A stretch of 64,000 bases of DNA from Bradyrhizobium sp. Ai1a-2. Its GTDB lineage: Bacteria > Pseudomonadota > Alphaproteobacteria > Rhizobiales > Xanthobacteraceae. The stretch lies in contig NZ_AUEZ01000029.1 of the NCBI RefSeq assembly GCF_000426245.1, positions 1-64,000 on the forward strand, written 5' to 3'. The translations under genes and the position numbers were made by a program. The notes beneath the pieces were generated by a model. The model was not told the origin of the DNA. It saw only the letters and a program-made list of their open reading frames with translations, and ran no database searches. Of this stretch, positions 1 through 10,100 are shown piece after piece; the first letter of the stretch is position 1; each line of letters starts with the position of its first letter.

Positions 1-237
1 CAGGCGGACAATCAGGGTCTCGATCTGGGCCGGCAGCTGGTTGGCGTAGCGGACCGGCCGCCTGGAGCGGTCGCTCAGCGCTTCGAGGCCATGCTCTTTG
101 TAGCGGTCGAAAATCTTGTAGCCGGTCTTGCGGGAGATGCCGAACTCCCGGCACACATCCGTCATGGCCTCCCCATCCAGCAGGCGGGCGACAAAGCGCA
201 GGCGTTCTTCCATCACCGAACTCGCTCTCCACGGCAT
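1..237 (-). CDS. IS481-family transposase, N-terminal part (cut by window edge)
   Basis: Read on the minus strand from an ATG at 237, the frame gives 79 residues before the left edge. They contain a helix-turn-helix (CREFGISRKTGYKIFDRY) followed by HGLEALSDRSRRP, the characteristic start of IS481-type DDE transposases. The catalytic DDE core would lie left of the window. The gene catalyses movement of its own element and has no evident role in the neighbouring modules. It is the only clear transposase in the window. Confidence 0.85.
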   Translation of the reverse strand, partial: MPWRASSVMEERLRFVARLLDGEAMTDVCREFGISRKTGYKIFDRYKEHGLEALSDRSRRPVRYANQLPAQIETLIVRL

Positions 238-317
238 CCACACCTCCCGCCCCAAAAAAGCGAAAAGTGTAACCCATGTGTCCGGTACGACCTGTCACCT
301 ATGTCTCGGGCCGCTCA
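1..317 (-). mobile_element. Partial IS481-type insertion sequence, transposase-proximal end
   Basis: The ~80 bp upstream of the transposase start contain two related motifs (TGTAACCCATGTGTCCGG and TGTCACCTATGTCTCGGG), as is usual in IS481-family terminal repeats. The outer end is placed near 317, where the inward reading begins TGAGCGGCCCGAG. The other end is outside the window, so the target-site duplication cannot be checked. Confidence 0.6.
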
Positions 318-334
318 CGATTTTGTACGCCAAA

Positions 335-372
335 CTACGATTTTCTACGATCCTATACTCCTGACGGTAGCG
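335..372 (+). repeat. 38-bp direct repeat, left copy
   Basis: The element is CTACGATTTTCTACGATC, then 13 bases, then GGTAGCG. It recurs in the same orientation and spacing at 32442-32479. The first 18 bases and last 7 are identical in both copies and the spacer is partly conserved. It contains CTACGAT twice. The two copies bracket modules 1 and 2, which suggests an integration or duplication boundary. Confidence 0.6.
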
Positions 373-532
373 GTTGGATCGCCTCGACCTGTCTAGCGAT
401 CCATTTTGCGCGGCCGATAAGATCGATGCGGCCATCCCTTCGCTTGGTGGCGAGATGTTCGCCACCTCTTTTCCACTATCTGACAAGCAGTGTGCGGCGA
501 GTGTGGTGCATTGGGAGGCCCAGGAGTAGTCC

Positions 533-845
533 GTGCAGCACGTCTCGACCGACGGTCGCGATGTTCCCCGTCACTGCCGCGCCGACGTCGCGATCACGCG
601 GACGGCTGACATGCGTTATGTCGGGCAGGCGTTCGAAATTTCGGTCAAGCTTCCGCAGAAGGGGTTGCGGGGTCGCGATCCGGAGCAACTGCGCAAGGCA
701 TCGACCGCTATGTGCTCGCGCCCTGGCGCCCGTATCGCCGGCCAGCCCTGTTCGAGGAGAAGGAGACGGCCTTCGCCTGCGCGCCGGACGCGATTGTCAC
801 GGTCGATCGCTTCGACAGCTGGTCGTCGAGATCGCTGCCTGATAG
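533..845 (+). pseudogene. Decayed C-terminal remnant of a hydantoinase A/5-oxoprolinase-family protein
   Basis: One frame encodes TRTADMRYVGQAFEISVKLP followed by LRGRDPEQLRKAS, matching the ADMRYxGQ region in the C-terminal third of HyuA-type proteins. After a frame change, the next frame gives RRPALFEEKETAF and then DAIVTVDRFDSW, resembling the end of that family. There is no long open frame, start or upstream domain, so it is a relic with at least one frameshift and probably an internal deletion. The assignment rests on motif recognition only. Confidence 0.45.
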
Positions 846-1747
846 GCCCGCGGGCGCTGGGCTTAGTAGGCTTTCGATTGTTCAGGAGATCATGATAGCC
901 GACGCTGACGAATTGATAGTGACTTCGGCTCTGAGAGCCGGAGCGACCACATGTCTTGTTCCCTGCTGCATGTCGGAACAGCACTTCCTTAAAGACATGC
1001 ACGGTTTCCCTGATCCTGCTGTACCAACGAGCAAGATGTGATTGCATGTAGAGGTTCGTCTTGATGATCTTGGCCTGACCGGGCGGAGACGAAGCCGCCT
1101 GGAGAATCTCCTAACCACAAGGCAGCCATCGAGATTCAATTCTTCTGTTTCAAGCCGAACACCTCTAGCCCTGCTGGTCGCATCACCACACGTAGTCAAA
1201 GAGCACGCCATACAAGCCATCAATTGGGAAAACCCATTGCTTCGGCCGGCCGACACGCAGTCAAATATACTGCATGTGATGAGGTGAGTGGACACGGCCA
1301 GCATAGCGAGGCAGGCCGGCGGTGCTCATAGCTTGCTGCTGGCTGCAGAGGTGATCCTCAAGTAGCTTATGTCGAGTAAGGTAGCCGGCGTTCACTCCTG
1401 GAATGGAATTCGTTCATCAGCAGCTTCGCGTCGAATTCCGACACACCAGCAGCTATCAGGCCTTCAGTAGGAAGGCGCTATTCTTATGAAACTCTTCACC
1501 TGGTGGCTGATCAGCGCCAAGCGCTAGTCGGGACGCTATCGCGAGCAATCCGTCAAAGCCGTGGCTTGAGAACGAGGCCTACCGACATCGATGACAGTGT
1601 CCGATTGCTGATTCCAGGCGGACAGCGCCTGCCGATGCGCACCTGTCGTCAAACTATCACATTCGGGCACTAGCGTCCGCACCCGACTCACAGGTCGAAT
1701 AAAGCATAACGATGTCGGGATAGACTGGTGAGCGGCATCTAGCTCGT
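846..1747. other. Non-coding stretch upstream of module 1
   Basis: I see no convincing gene here: the open frames are short, overlap on both strands and lack family motifs. The last ~100 bases presumably carry the promoter of the first STN gene, but no promoter could be recognised. A short frame near 1486 starting MKLFTWWLISAKR is interrupted at once and has no recognisable identity. Confidence 0.5.
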
Positions 1748-2473
1748 TTGAAAGCCGGTCTGTTGTTGTTTCGGATCATCTGTGTCAGCTGTGCCGCGCT
1801 ACTGAGCATCAGCCTTTCGTTTTCCGGCTCAACGGCAGTTGCTCAATCGTCCAGTCGGACGATGCCGATCGTTTTCGACATTCCGGCACAGCCGCTCGTG
1901 CAAGCATTGATCGCCTATGGTGGCGCAACCGGCCTCGACATCTTTTACGATGCGGATCTGGGAGAGCAGCAGCACTCGACAGAAGTCAGAGGGGCCTTCA
2001 CCGCCTCTGAAGCCTTGCAATTGCTGCTCCTCGGCACCGGGTACAACGCGCGCAGCACTGGGCCTGGCGTCTTCACCATCGCTCCAGCCACCCGAACATC
2101 GCTCGCCAATCCGGCGGCGCCCACCGCAGCTCAAGCGTATCGACCGTATTTTGCTACTATCCAAGCTCGTGTCAGCGACGCGCTGTGCCGAAATGCACCG
2201 AACGCCGCAGCGCGCGACGAGGCATTGTTCCGGTTCTGGCTCGCACCTTCCGGCTTGATCGCACGGGCAGAGGTGGTCACTGACGACGGTGCTTTGGCGG
2301 AGGACCAGGCCCTGGCAGTCGCCCTGCAAGGTATCGTGATCGGCGCGCCGCCGGCCGATATGCCGCAGCCTGTCAACATGGCGATCTATCCGCCGACCGG
2401 ATCGTCGACCTCATGCCACTCCACGCCGACGCGAGCGGGGATAGGATCGCGTGCAGAGAGCCGGCCGCAATGA
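1748..2473 (+). CDS. STN-TonB_C chimeric periplasmic protein, module 1
   Basis: The 241-residue product has an N-terminal hydrophobic signal sequence (about 5-32, ending in VAQ), an STN domain (about 43-112, FDIPAQPLVQAL to VFTI) and a domain resembling the C-terminal domain of TonB (about 131-214, YRPYFATIQARV to MPQPVNMAIY). The STN domain of receptors such as FecA contacts the anti-sigma factor in the periplasm, but here no beta-barrel follows. Cys147 and Cys223 are matched in both other modules. The start is uncertain: TTG at 1748 has no good ribosome-binding site. The gene overlaps the sigma gene through ATGA at 2470-2473. I infer a periplasmic signalling partner of the downstream FecR-like protein. 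Confidence 0.8.
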   Translation: MKAGLLLFRIICVSCAALLSISLSFSGSTAVAQSSSRTMPIVFDIPAQPLVQALIAYGGATGLDIFYDADLGEQQHSTEVRGAFTASEALQLLLLGTGYNARSTGPGVFTIAPATRTSLANPAAPTAAQAYRPYFATIQARVSDALCRNAPNAAARDEALFRFWLAPSGLIARAEVVTDDGALAEDQALAVALQGIVIGAPPADMPQPVNMAIYPPTGSSTSCHSTPTRAGIGSRAESRPQ

Positions 2474-3018
2474 GCGAATCCGGTGGTGATTTCCTGCGCC
2501 GATGGCTGTTGCTTGACTACGACAATCTGAAAAGGCGGCTGGCAAAGCGTCTTGGGTCCGTGGATCGTGCAGATGACGCGCTTCACGACACTTGGGTGCG
2601 GCTGGAGCGGACAAACCAGCTCGGCGTCATTCATGAACCGCAACGTTATCTGTTCCGCATCGCGTATCGTCAGGCCCTTGCGCAATTGCGTAAAACGTCG
2701 GAGCAAATCTCGCTTGACGAGGCCCGTGTAGCGCTGGACTTGAGAGACGACACGCCCAGTCAGGAGCAAGTGGTCGAAGCAAGATCGGAGATAGAGGCCG
2801 TTGCCGCAGCGCTGGCGGAACTTTCCCCACGGCGACGCGCAATTCTCCTGGCGTCGCGCGTCGAAGGGACTGCCCTGAAGGATATTGCGGTCCGTCACCG
2901 GATTTCGCAGCGTATGGTTGAAATCGAAGTTAAGCTGGCGCTCATCCATTGCAGCCGCCGCCTCGGAAGAAAAATCGTTCAGCGTTTCGGTCCGCGGCCG
3001 TCGAAAGGATCAGGTTAG
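2470..3018 (+). CDS. FecI-type ECF RNA polymerase sigma factor, module 1
   Basis: The 182-residue product has region 2 near the N terminus (LKRRLAKRLGSVDRADDALHDTWVRL, given here only by its ends LKRRL and TWVRL) and region 4 at about 115-165 (LSPRRRAILLASRVEG, then a helix-turn-helix). The start at 2470 is chosen because ATGA overlaps the STN stop and the N terminus (MSESGGDFL) matches the module 2 paralogue (MTESGLLVL). A longer frame from 2413 lacks that support. FecI-type factors direct RNA polymerase to a few promoters and are held by a FecR-like partner, here encoded 33 bp downstream. The likely target is the exoprotein gene and perhaps its own cassette. Confidence 0.88.
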   Translation: MSESGGDFLRRWLLLDYDNLKRRLAKRLGSVDRADDALHDTWVRLERTNQLGVIHEPQRYLFRIAYRQALAQLRKTSEQISLDEARVALDLRDDTPSQEQVVEARSEIEAVAAALAELSPRRRAILLASRVEGTALKDIAVRHRISQRMVEIEVKLALIHCSRRLGRKIVQRFGPRPSKGSG

Positions 3019-3051
3019 TATGAGAATGGCGAGTCGTAGGGCCGCTGGCTG

Positions 3052-4056
3052 ATGACCGAGGAGAATGATCACCTTCCGCTCAATCCAACGCGGTTGGAGC
3101 ATGAAGCCCACGCTTGGGTGGTACGCTTCGCTTCCGGCGGAGCGAGCCGGGATGACCTTGATGCCCTCAAGCGGTGGTCAGCACAAAGCCCGACGCACGC
3201 GGCTGCGTTTGACCGGGCGAGCAGGGCTTGGAAGTACGTAGAACCAGCCGCTCGGTACGTGCAGCCACTGGATGCCGTCGTTCCCGGGTCTGAAGCTGCA
3301 ACAGCGTCTTCCTTAACCAGTGAGCGCATCGGGCGACGAGCGCTTATTGGTGGCGCGCTGGCGGCTTCCGTGACCGGCGTCGGTTTGTTGGTTGCTCGGC
3401 CCCCGCTCGGTCTCTGGCCGTCCTGGAGCGAACTCAGCGCGGACTACCGAACCAGCATCGGAGAGCGACGCCAGATTACGCTCTCCGATCACGTTTCCGT
3501 TGAGATGAATACAAGAACCAGCATCGCCCTGCGGGGATCTGCCGAAAACGCGGATCAAATCGAATTGCTCGGGGGTGAGGCAATTGTCACTGCACCCAAA
3601 GCCTCCAACGCGGTGACTGTTCTTGCTGCAGACGGCCGTATCGTTGCAGCCGACGCGCTTTTCAATATTCGGTACGAAAACCGAAACGTCTGTGTGACCT
3701 GCCTGCAAGGGCAGGTACACGTCGAGCAGCGAACAGCGGCGCTGCCACTCTTGGCTGGTCAGCAGGTCATTTATTCGGAGGATGGCATCCGGCAACCGGT
3801 CGCCATCGACTCTGCGGCGGTGACCGCCTGGAAGGACGGCGTCATCATTTTCAAAGCGACGCCTATCAGCGATGTGATTGCCGAAGTCAATCGATATCAA
3901 TCCGGCGCGATCGTGCTGACCAATGCGGAGCTCGGTCGTAAACGCTTCAACGCTCGATTCCGAATAGCGAATATCGGCGAAGTGGTTGGCCAGATTGAAC
4001 AAATCTTCGGCGCAAGGGCCACGAGGCTGCCGGGCGGCATTACGCTGCTAGGCTGA
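3052..4056 (+). CDS. FecR-type anti-sigma factor, module 1
   Basis: The 334-residue product has a cytoplasmic sigma-binding N-terminal region (about 17-65, EHEAHAWVVRFASGG to AWKYVEP), one membrane segment (about 95-116, RRALIGGALAASVTGVGLLV), a periplasmic FecR domain (about 125-245) and an STN-like C-terminal segment (about 255-334) ending in LPGGITLLG. The two arginines before the membrane segment fit Tat-dependent insertion, known for E. coli FecR. Cys214 and Cys217 form a CVTC motif present in all three FecR-like proteins of the window. It probably receives a periplasmic signal from the STN protein and controls the sigma factor. Confidence 0.88.
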   Translation: MTEENDHLPLNPTRLEHEAHAWVVRFASGGASRDDLDALKRWSAQSPTHAAAFDRASRAWKYVEPAARYVQPLDAVVPGSEAATASSLTSERIGRRALIGGALAASVTGVGLLVARPPLGLWPSWSELSADYRTSIGERRQITLSDHVSVEMNTRTSIALRGSAENADQIELLGGEAIVTAPKASNAVTVLAADGRIVAADALFNIRYENRNVCVTCLQGQVHVEQRTAALPLLAGQQVIYSEDGIRQPVAIDSAAVTAWKDGVIIFKATPISDVIAEVNRYQSGAIVLTNAELGRKRFNARFRIANIGEVVGQIEQIFGARATRLPGGITLLG

Positions 4057-4189
4057 GTTCGGCATCATCGAAATTATTTTCGATCTCGGCAAAAAATCAT
4101 TTCGGTCGCGGCTCGGTTTTTCCGCACACCTCTTTGAGGGCCACGTTCTTGTGAGCCGCTGCAAAACCGATTGCCGAGAGTCTCCATAA

Positions 4190-7100
4190 ATGGCCCGCGA
4201 CCTGACACGAAATACCGCTAAGACCAGCCGCCGGGGTCATCGTTCCGCGTTGCTTGCTGGCGCAAGTGCGTTGGCGCTTGCGTTGGGAGGTGTCGAGGGA
4301 GCCATCGCGCGTCCGCTCGGCGCCAACTCGATGAATGCGCCCCAGACGGCGGTCAACGATGCCGTCACCAATGCGCAGCAGGCGGCCAAAGCGGCGCAGC
4401 AGGCCCAGCAATCGCTCAATCGAGCGACGCAGGCGTTGCAGGCGATCCGGGGCCTGCAGGATGCGGCGCGCGCGGCGGCGCAGGGCGTGCCGCATTCCGC
4501 GACGCTGAACGTCAATGTTCCGAACGGGCTGAGGCCCGGCGGCCTGATGCCTGACATGGCGGCAGGCTGGAGCGGCGCCAATGCACCGACGGAGGCCACA
4601 AGCGGCAGCCAGACGGTGGTCGCCGTTGAGCAGACCGCGGCGTGGGCGATCCTGAACTGGCAGACGTTCAATGTCGGCGCGCAGACCACGGTCAATTTCA
4701 ACCAGCACGGCAATTCGAGCTGGGTGGCGCTGAATCGCATCACGGCGACCGGGGCGCCGAGCCAGATCCTGGGTGCGCTCAACGCGGACGGGCAGGTCTA
4801 TCTGATCAATCCGAACGGCATCATCTTCGGCGGCGGCAGCCAGATCAATGTCGGTGCGCTGATCGCCTCCACCGCGAAGATCTCGGACGACCAGTTCCTG
4901 CGCGGGATCTATTCGACGCAGACCGGCTCGACCTGGACCCCGAGCTTCATCGATGCAGCCGCGCTGCTCGGCAACGGCACCGGTGGCGGCGTCGTCAGTG
5001 TCGAGGCAGGCGCACAGATCCAGACCCATGCCCCGGCGTCCGTCAAATCAGGTGGCGGCTTTGTGCTGCTGATGGGCGGACAGGTCGTCAATGCCGGCGC
5101 GATCACGACGCCGGGCGGCCAGACCCAGCTCGCCGCCGGCGACGACTTCGTGCTGCGGCGTGGCTATGGCACCGATGAGAACATCGCCTCGACCATCCGT
5201 GGCAACGAGATCGCGCCGCTGCTGCGAACAGACAGTTTCGCCGGACTGGTCCGCAATGAGGGCGCGGTGTTCAGCGCGCAGGGTGACATCACGCTCGCCG
5301 GCCGCACCATCGAGCAGAACGGCATCCTCGTCGCCTCGACCTCGGTCAACACCCGCGGCACCATCCATCTGCTCAACTCCGCGACTGACACGCTCGGCAG
5401 CGTCACGCTGGGTGCGGGCAGCGTCACCACTGTGATTCCCGAGCTCGAGAGTGACGAGACCGCGCTCGACAGCCAGCGCGATGCGCTGATCGTGGCGTCC
5501 GCCACCGCGAACCAGCAGCGCAGCCAATCGGCGAGTGGAGTGTTCGACAATCTTTCCCTGCTTGCCGATCGTCTCGATCAATCGCGGATCGAGATCGTCA
5601 CCGGCGGCAATGTGATCTTCAAGGGCGGCGCGACGCAACAAGCCGGATCGCTGACCATGGCGCAGGGCGGGCAGGTGGCGGTCTCCGCCGGCGTGCGCAT
5701 CTTCACCGAGAGCCGCGCCACGATCGACGTCTCCGGCGTGCGCAACGTGTCGCTGGCGATGTCGGCCAACAACATCATGGTCAACATCCAGGGCAACGAG
5801 CTGCGTGACTCCCCGCAGAACCGCGACAGTAATGCGCTGAAGAATGCCGATGTCTGGGTCGACATCCGCGACCTGGTCTATGTACCGTCGGGCACCGGGG
5901 GCTATGACGGCGATCGCTACTACACGCCGGGCGGCCTCCTTGAGCTCGGCGGTTATCTCGCCAATACCAAACATACGATCGGCGAATGGAGCGCGGTCGG
6001 CAGCACCATCACGCTGTCGGCGCCGGAAGTGATCGCGCAGGCCGGATCCGTGTTCGACATCTCCGGCGGCTCGGTCCGCTACGACGCTGGCTATATCCGC
6101 ACCACGAACTTCCTCGGCTCGGACGGCCGGCTCTACAACATCAACGACGCCCGCGCCGACATGACCTTCTATGGCCTCGGCCAGGGCTTCGTCCGCAAGC
6201 ACGAGCGCTGGAACGTCACCGAGGTCTGGACCAGCCCGTTCGGCCGCGGCCGCGAGAGCGTGCGCTGGGAGGAGGGCTACACCGTCGGCCGCGACGCCGG
6301 CAAGCTCATCCTCTCGACGCCGACCGCGATCTTCGAGGGCGACATCCTGGCCGATGTCGTCCAGGGCGAACGGCAGTCCACCGCGCGACCGGATGGAGCT
6401 GATGACGGCTACAAGCTCGCACAGAACGTGGTGGCGCAGGCCGGCACGCTGGCGCTCGGGCAGTATACGGCGCTGGGCCGCACCAACGTCTATAATACGG
6501 ACGTGCGCATCGCCGACGTCGAGGGCGTTACCTCCGGCCTCGACGCAACAAGTGTGTTGCCCGCAGGGCGTACCAATACCCTTTGGCTCGACGCCGGCCA
6601 CCTCAATCACCATAAGCTCGGAGGCGTTGATCTCGCTACTGGCGATAAGATCACGGTCGACGCCCCGCTGTCGGTGGCCGACGGCGGCTCGGTTTCGCTC
6701 ATCGCGCCGGTGGTCGACGTCAACGCTGCCATCACTGCAAGGGGCGGCTCCGTCACCTTAACCAATGTAATGAATAGCGCGACCGCCGATGGCGGCAGTA
6801 CTGAGATGGCATTGTTGCTCGCCAATGGCAGGGCCGGCATTGCCCTGAACCCAGGTTCTTTCATCGATACGCGCGGGGTGTGGACCAACACGTTGCTCAA
6901 TCCGAATGGCGGTCTTTCCGGGCTCGCCTTGATCGATGGCGGCGACGTCGTGGTCCGCAGCACCGGCGACGTGACGCTCTCCGCCGGCGCGCGCATCCAT
7001 GCTTCGGCTGGCGGCGCCATTCTTGCCGACGGGAAAACGAAGGGTGGCGCTGGCGGCGACGTCACCTTGATCGCCAACTATGCGCCGAAAAACACCACCT

Positions 7101-10100
7101 TCGTCACTCCGAACGCCCACGGCGTGCTGACACTCGATGGCGAAGTCGCCTCCTACGGTTTCACGCGCGGCGGCAAGCTGACCCTTGGCAGCGACGGCAT
7201 CGTCGTGGTGGGCGGGGACTTCAACCTGGGAACGTCGATGCAGGCGGGCGAAGTGTTGCCCGTGAACGTGGTGCTGACCGAGGATGTCGTGTGGCCGGCT
7301 GGCGCGCCGCTGCCGGCGCCAGCGGTGGCGCCTCTGGAAAACAGGATACCGCAGGGTCTGCTCGCCAGTGACCTGATCGTTGCGACGGGCGACAACATCG
7401 TGCTGACGGCCGACCTCTACATCCCGCCGAACGGTGCCTCCTCCGCGGACGGATATTTTTCGTTCAACTACATCGATCCCGCAGGGCAATTGGCAGGATT
7501 CCAACCAAGCGTAGGTGGAACCATCCTGAAGGGCAGCACGCTGACAGCGCCCGCAACCTTCTACGCCAACAAAGTCGAGGTCCGCAACGGCGACCTCAAT
7601 TACACGATCACCAAGATCGTCCCTCAAGGCACGGTGGTGTCCGTTCCCATCACCTATCACGCCGGCGACCTGCTCAAGCAGGACAGCTATCTCGTCGTTC
7701 CGATCCAGTTTCAGCCGGTCAACCAGCTCAACCTGTCGTCTGATCTCCTGAGCAGCGGCTTTTCGAGCTACGCTATCCATGGCGATTCAGGCCTCGTCAT
7801 CGGCAAGCAGAATGCCGATATTCATCCTACGATGCCGGTGTTGCGCTTCACGCGAGCCAGCTACGGCGTCGTCACGAAGGGCGACCCATATCCGGTGCTG
7901 GAGCGCTTTCTGGCGCCGGACTATTATCTGGAAGATCCCCGCGCCGCCAAGCTCACCCAGCGCCCTGGTGTCGACCTGGAACTGAGCTCGGGTCGGAACA
8001 GCTTCGACAAAGCGGAGGCGATTAGCGGCTGGGTCTACGTCCCCGAGGGCGCATCTATTGAGGTCGATCCCGGCTACAACGTCACCCTGGGCAGCGGCCG
8101 CCAGATCACGGTCGACGGCCGCATCACTGCGCATGGCGGCACCATCTCGCTGCTTGATACCCATAAATTTGACCCCGCCGACGATCTCGTCAGCAGGGAC
8201 GGCCCGGCTGCGGCCTCGTTCTGGATCGGCGACCGCGCCGTCCTCGACGTGTCTGCGGTTGCGCGTGTCGCTGTCGACGCGCAAGGCCGCCGCTATGGCG
8301 TGGTGCCCGGCGGCGGCACGATAGAATTCGGCCGGGTGCCCGGCGACGAGGCGACGGTCAATATCGCCAACGCGGCCGACGCATACATCATCATCCGGCC
8401 AGGCGCGCTCCTCGACGCATCGGGCACGCAGGGCGTTATCGATCTGGCATCTCCGTATGGAGGCATTCAGCCTGGGTACACGCCCACTCTTGTGGCCAGC
8501 GACGGCGGCAGCATCAGCCTGCGCTCCTGCCACGGCATCTATGCAGAGGGCACGCTGAAAGCAGAGGCTGGCGGCGCCGGCGCCTCGGGCGGCGCGCTCG
8601 ACCTCGTGCTGGAATCGCCCTATTACCCCATAGGATCGCCCACCTACCTGATGGTCGGCCGCGTGCTGCGCATCGGACAGGATGTCGTTCCGGGCGCGTT
8701 GGCTGATGGTCTGCTGGCCGGCCAGGTCGACCAGACGCTGGTGCTGGGCCAGGGTGGCATCAGCGCGCGCCAGATTGAAGCGGGCGGCTTCGACAGCGTT
8801 TCCCTCTGGGGTCGCGACGCCATCGTCTTCGATCGTGACGTAACCCTCACTGTGGGGCGCAGCATTACCCTGAGCAAGGGCGCCCTTTATGCGGGCGCCA
8901 CCGGCGGTAATGTCACGCTGAACGCGCCCTACGTCTTCTTGGACGGCAATGTCGGCGCCACAGTGCCCAAGGGCTATGTCTCCGCCTCGGTCCTGCTGCC
9001 TGCTCTCAGGAGCGTCGTGGGCGGCGGCTTCAACATCGTCGGCGCCAGCCTGATCGATGTGCGCAATACGGTCACGACGCATTTTGCCAATACGAACCTG
9101 ACCAGCGCTGGGGACATCCGTTTCCTGGCCGGCACGGTCCCGGATGTTTCGACACCAGTGACCAATCTGAGCGCCGTCGACGGCAACCTTCTCCTCGCTG
9201 CCCAGCAGGTCTATCCCGCCAGCGGCGCCGACGTTACCATCAGCGCGGGCTATACGCCGGCCACTCCCTCCACCAGCTACACCTATGTTCCGGGTGCGAC
9301 GCTGACCATTGCTTCGGTGGACGGCAGCACGCCGGATATACCTTATTCGGTGTTCGGCAGCATCACCCTGCAGGCCCCGATTGTGCGCCAGGGCGGCGTG
9401 CTGCGCGCGCCCTTGGGTTCGATCTCCCTCGGCGTCAACGTCAGCGACAGCGAAACGTTCAACAACCGCATCGAACTGCTGCCCGGCAGCATCACTTCCG
9501 TCAGCGCCGCAGGTTTGATCATCCCCTATGGCGGCACGATCGATGGCGTCACTTACACGGTCGACGGCAGCAAGGACAACACCATCACTGCCAACTTGCT
9601 AACCGGGGAGTACAGGAAGGGAGATCGCGACAACGTTCTGGGCACTCTCGGGATAGCACTCGAAGCCACGCAGGTCGTGGTCCATGCAGGCGCGTCGCTG
9701 GATTTGTCCGGCGGCGGCGCGCTCCAGGGGGCGGCCTTTATCTCCGGTCGCGGCGGTTCGGTGGACGTGCTGACCACCGCCTTGGCCAACGCCAATCCCG
9801 GCAATTCCTACAGCAATGCCAGCAACAAGGTCTATGCCATCGTGCCGGGCGTAGACGTTGCACCACCGGTCGGCGGCAACAGCGCCAAATGGACAGGCAA
9901 CGCGCCGGTGGTGGGCCAGCAGATTACGATCCCGAACGGTGTGCCGGGTCTCGCGGCGGGCACCTATACGCTGCTGCCGGCCAACTATGCGCTGCTGCCC
10001 GGTGCCTACCGCGTCGAACTCGGCACCACCACCACCTCGCCGCTCGCGGCCGCCGTGTCGCTCGCCAACGGCTCTTACGTCGTCTCCGGCTACCAGGGCG

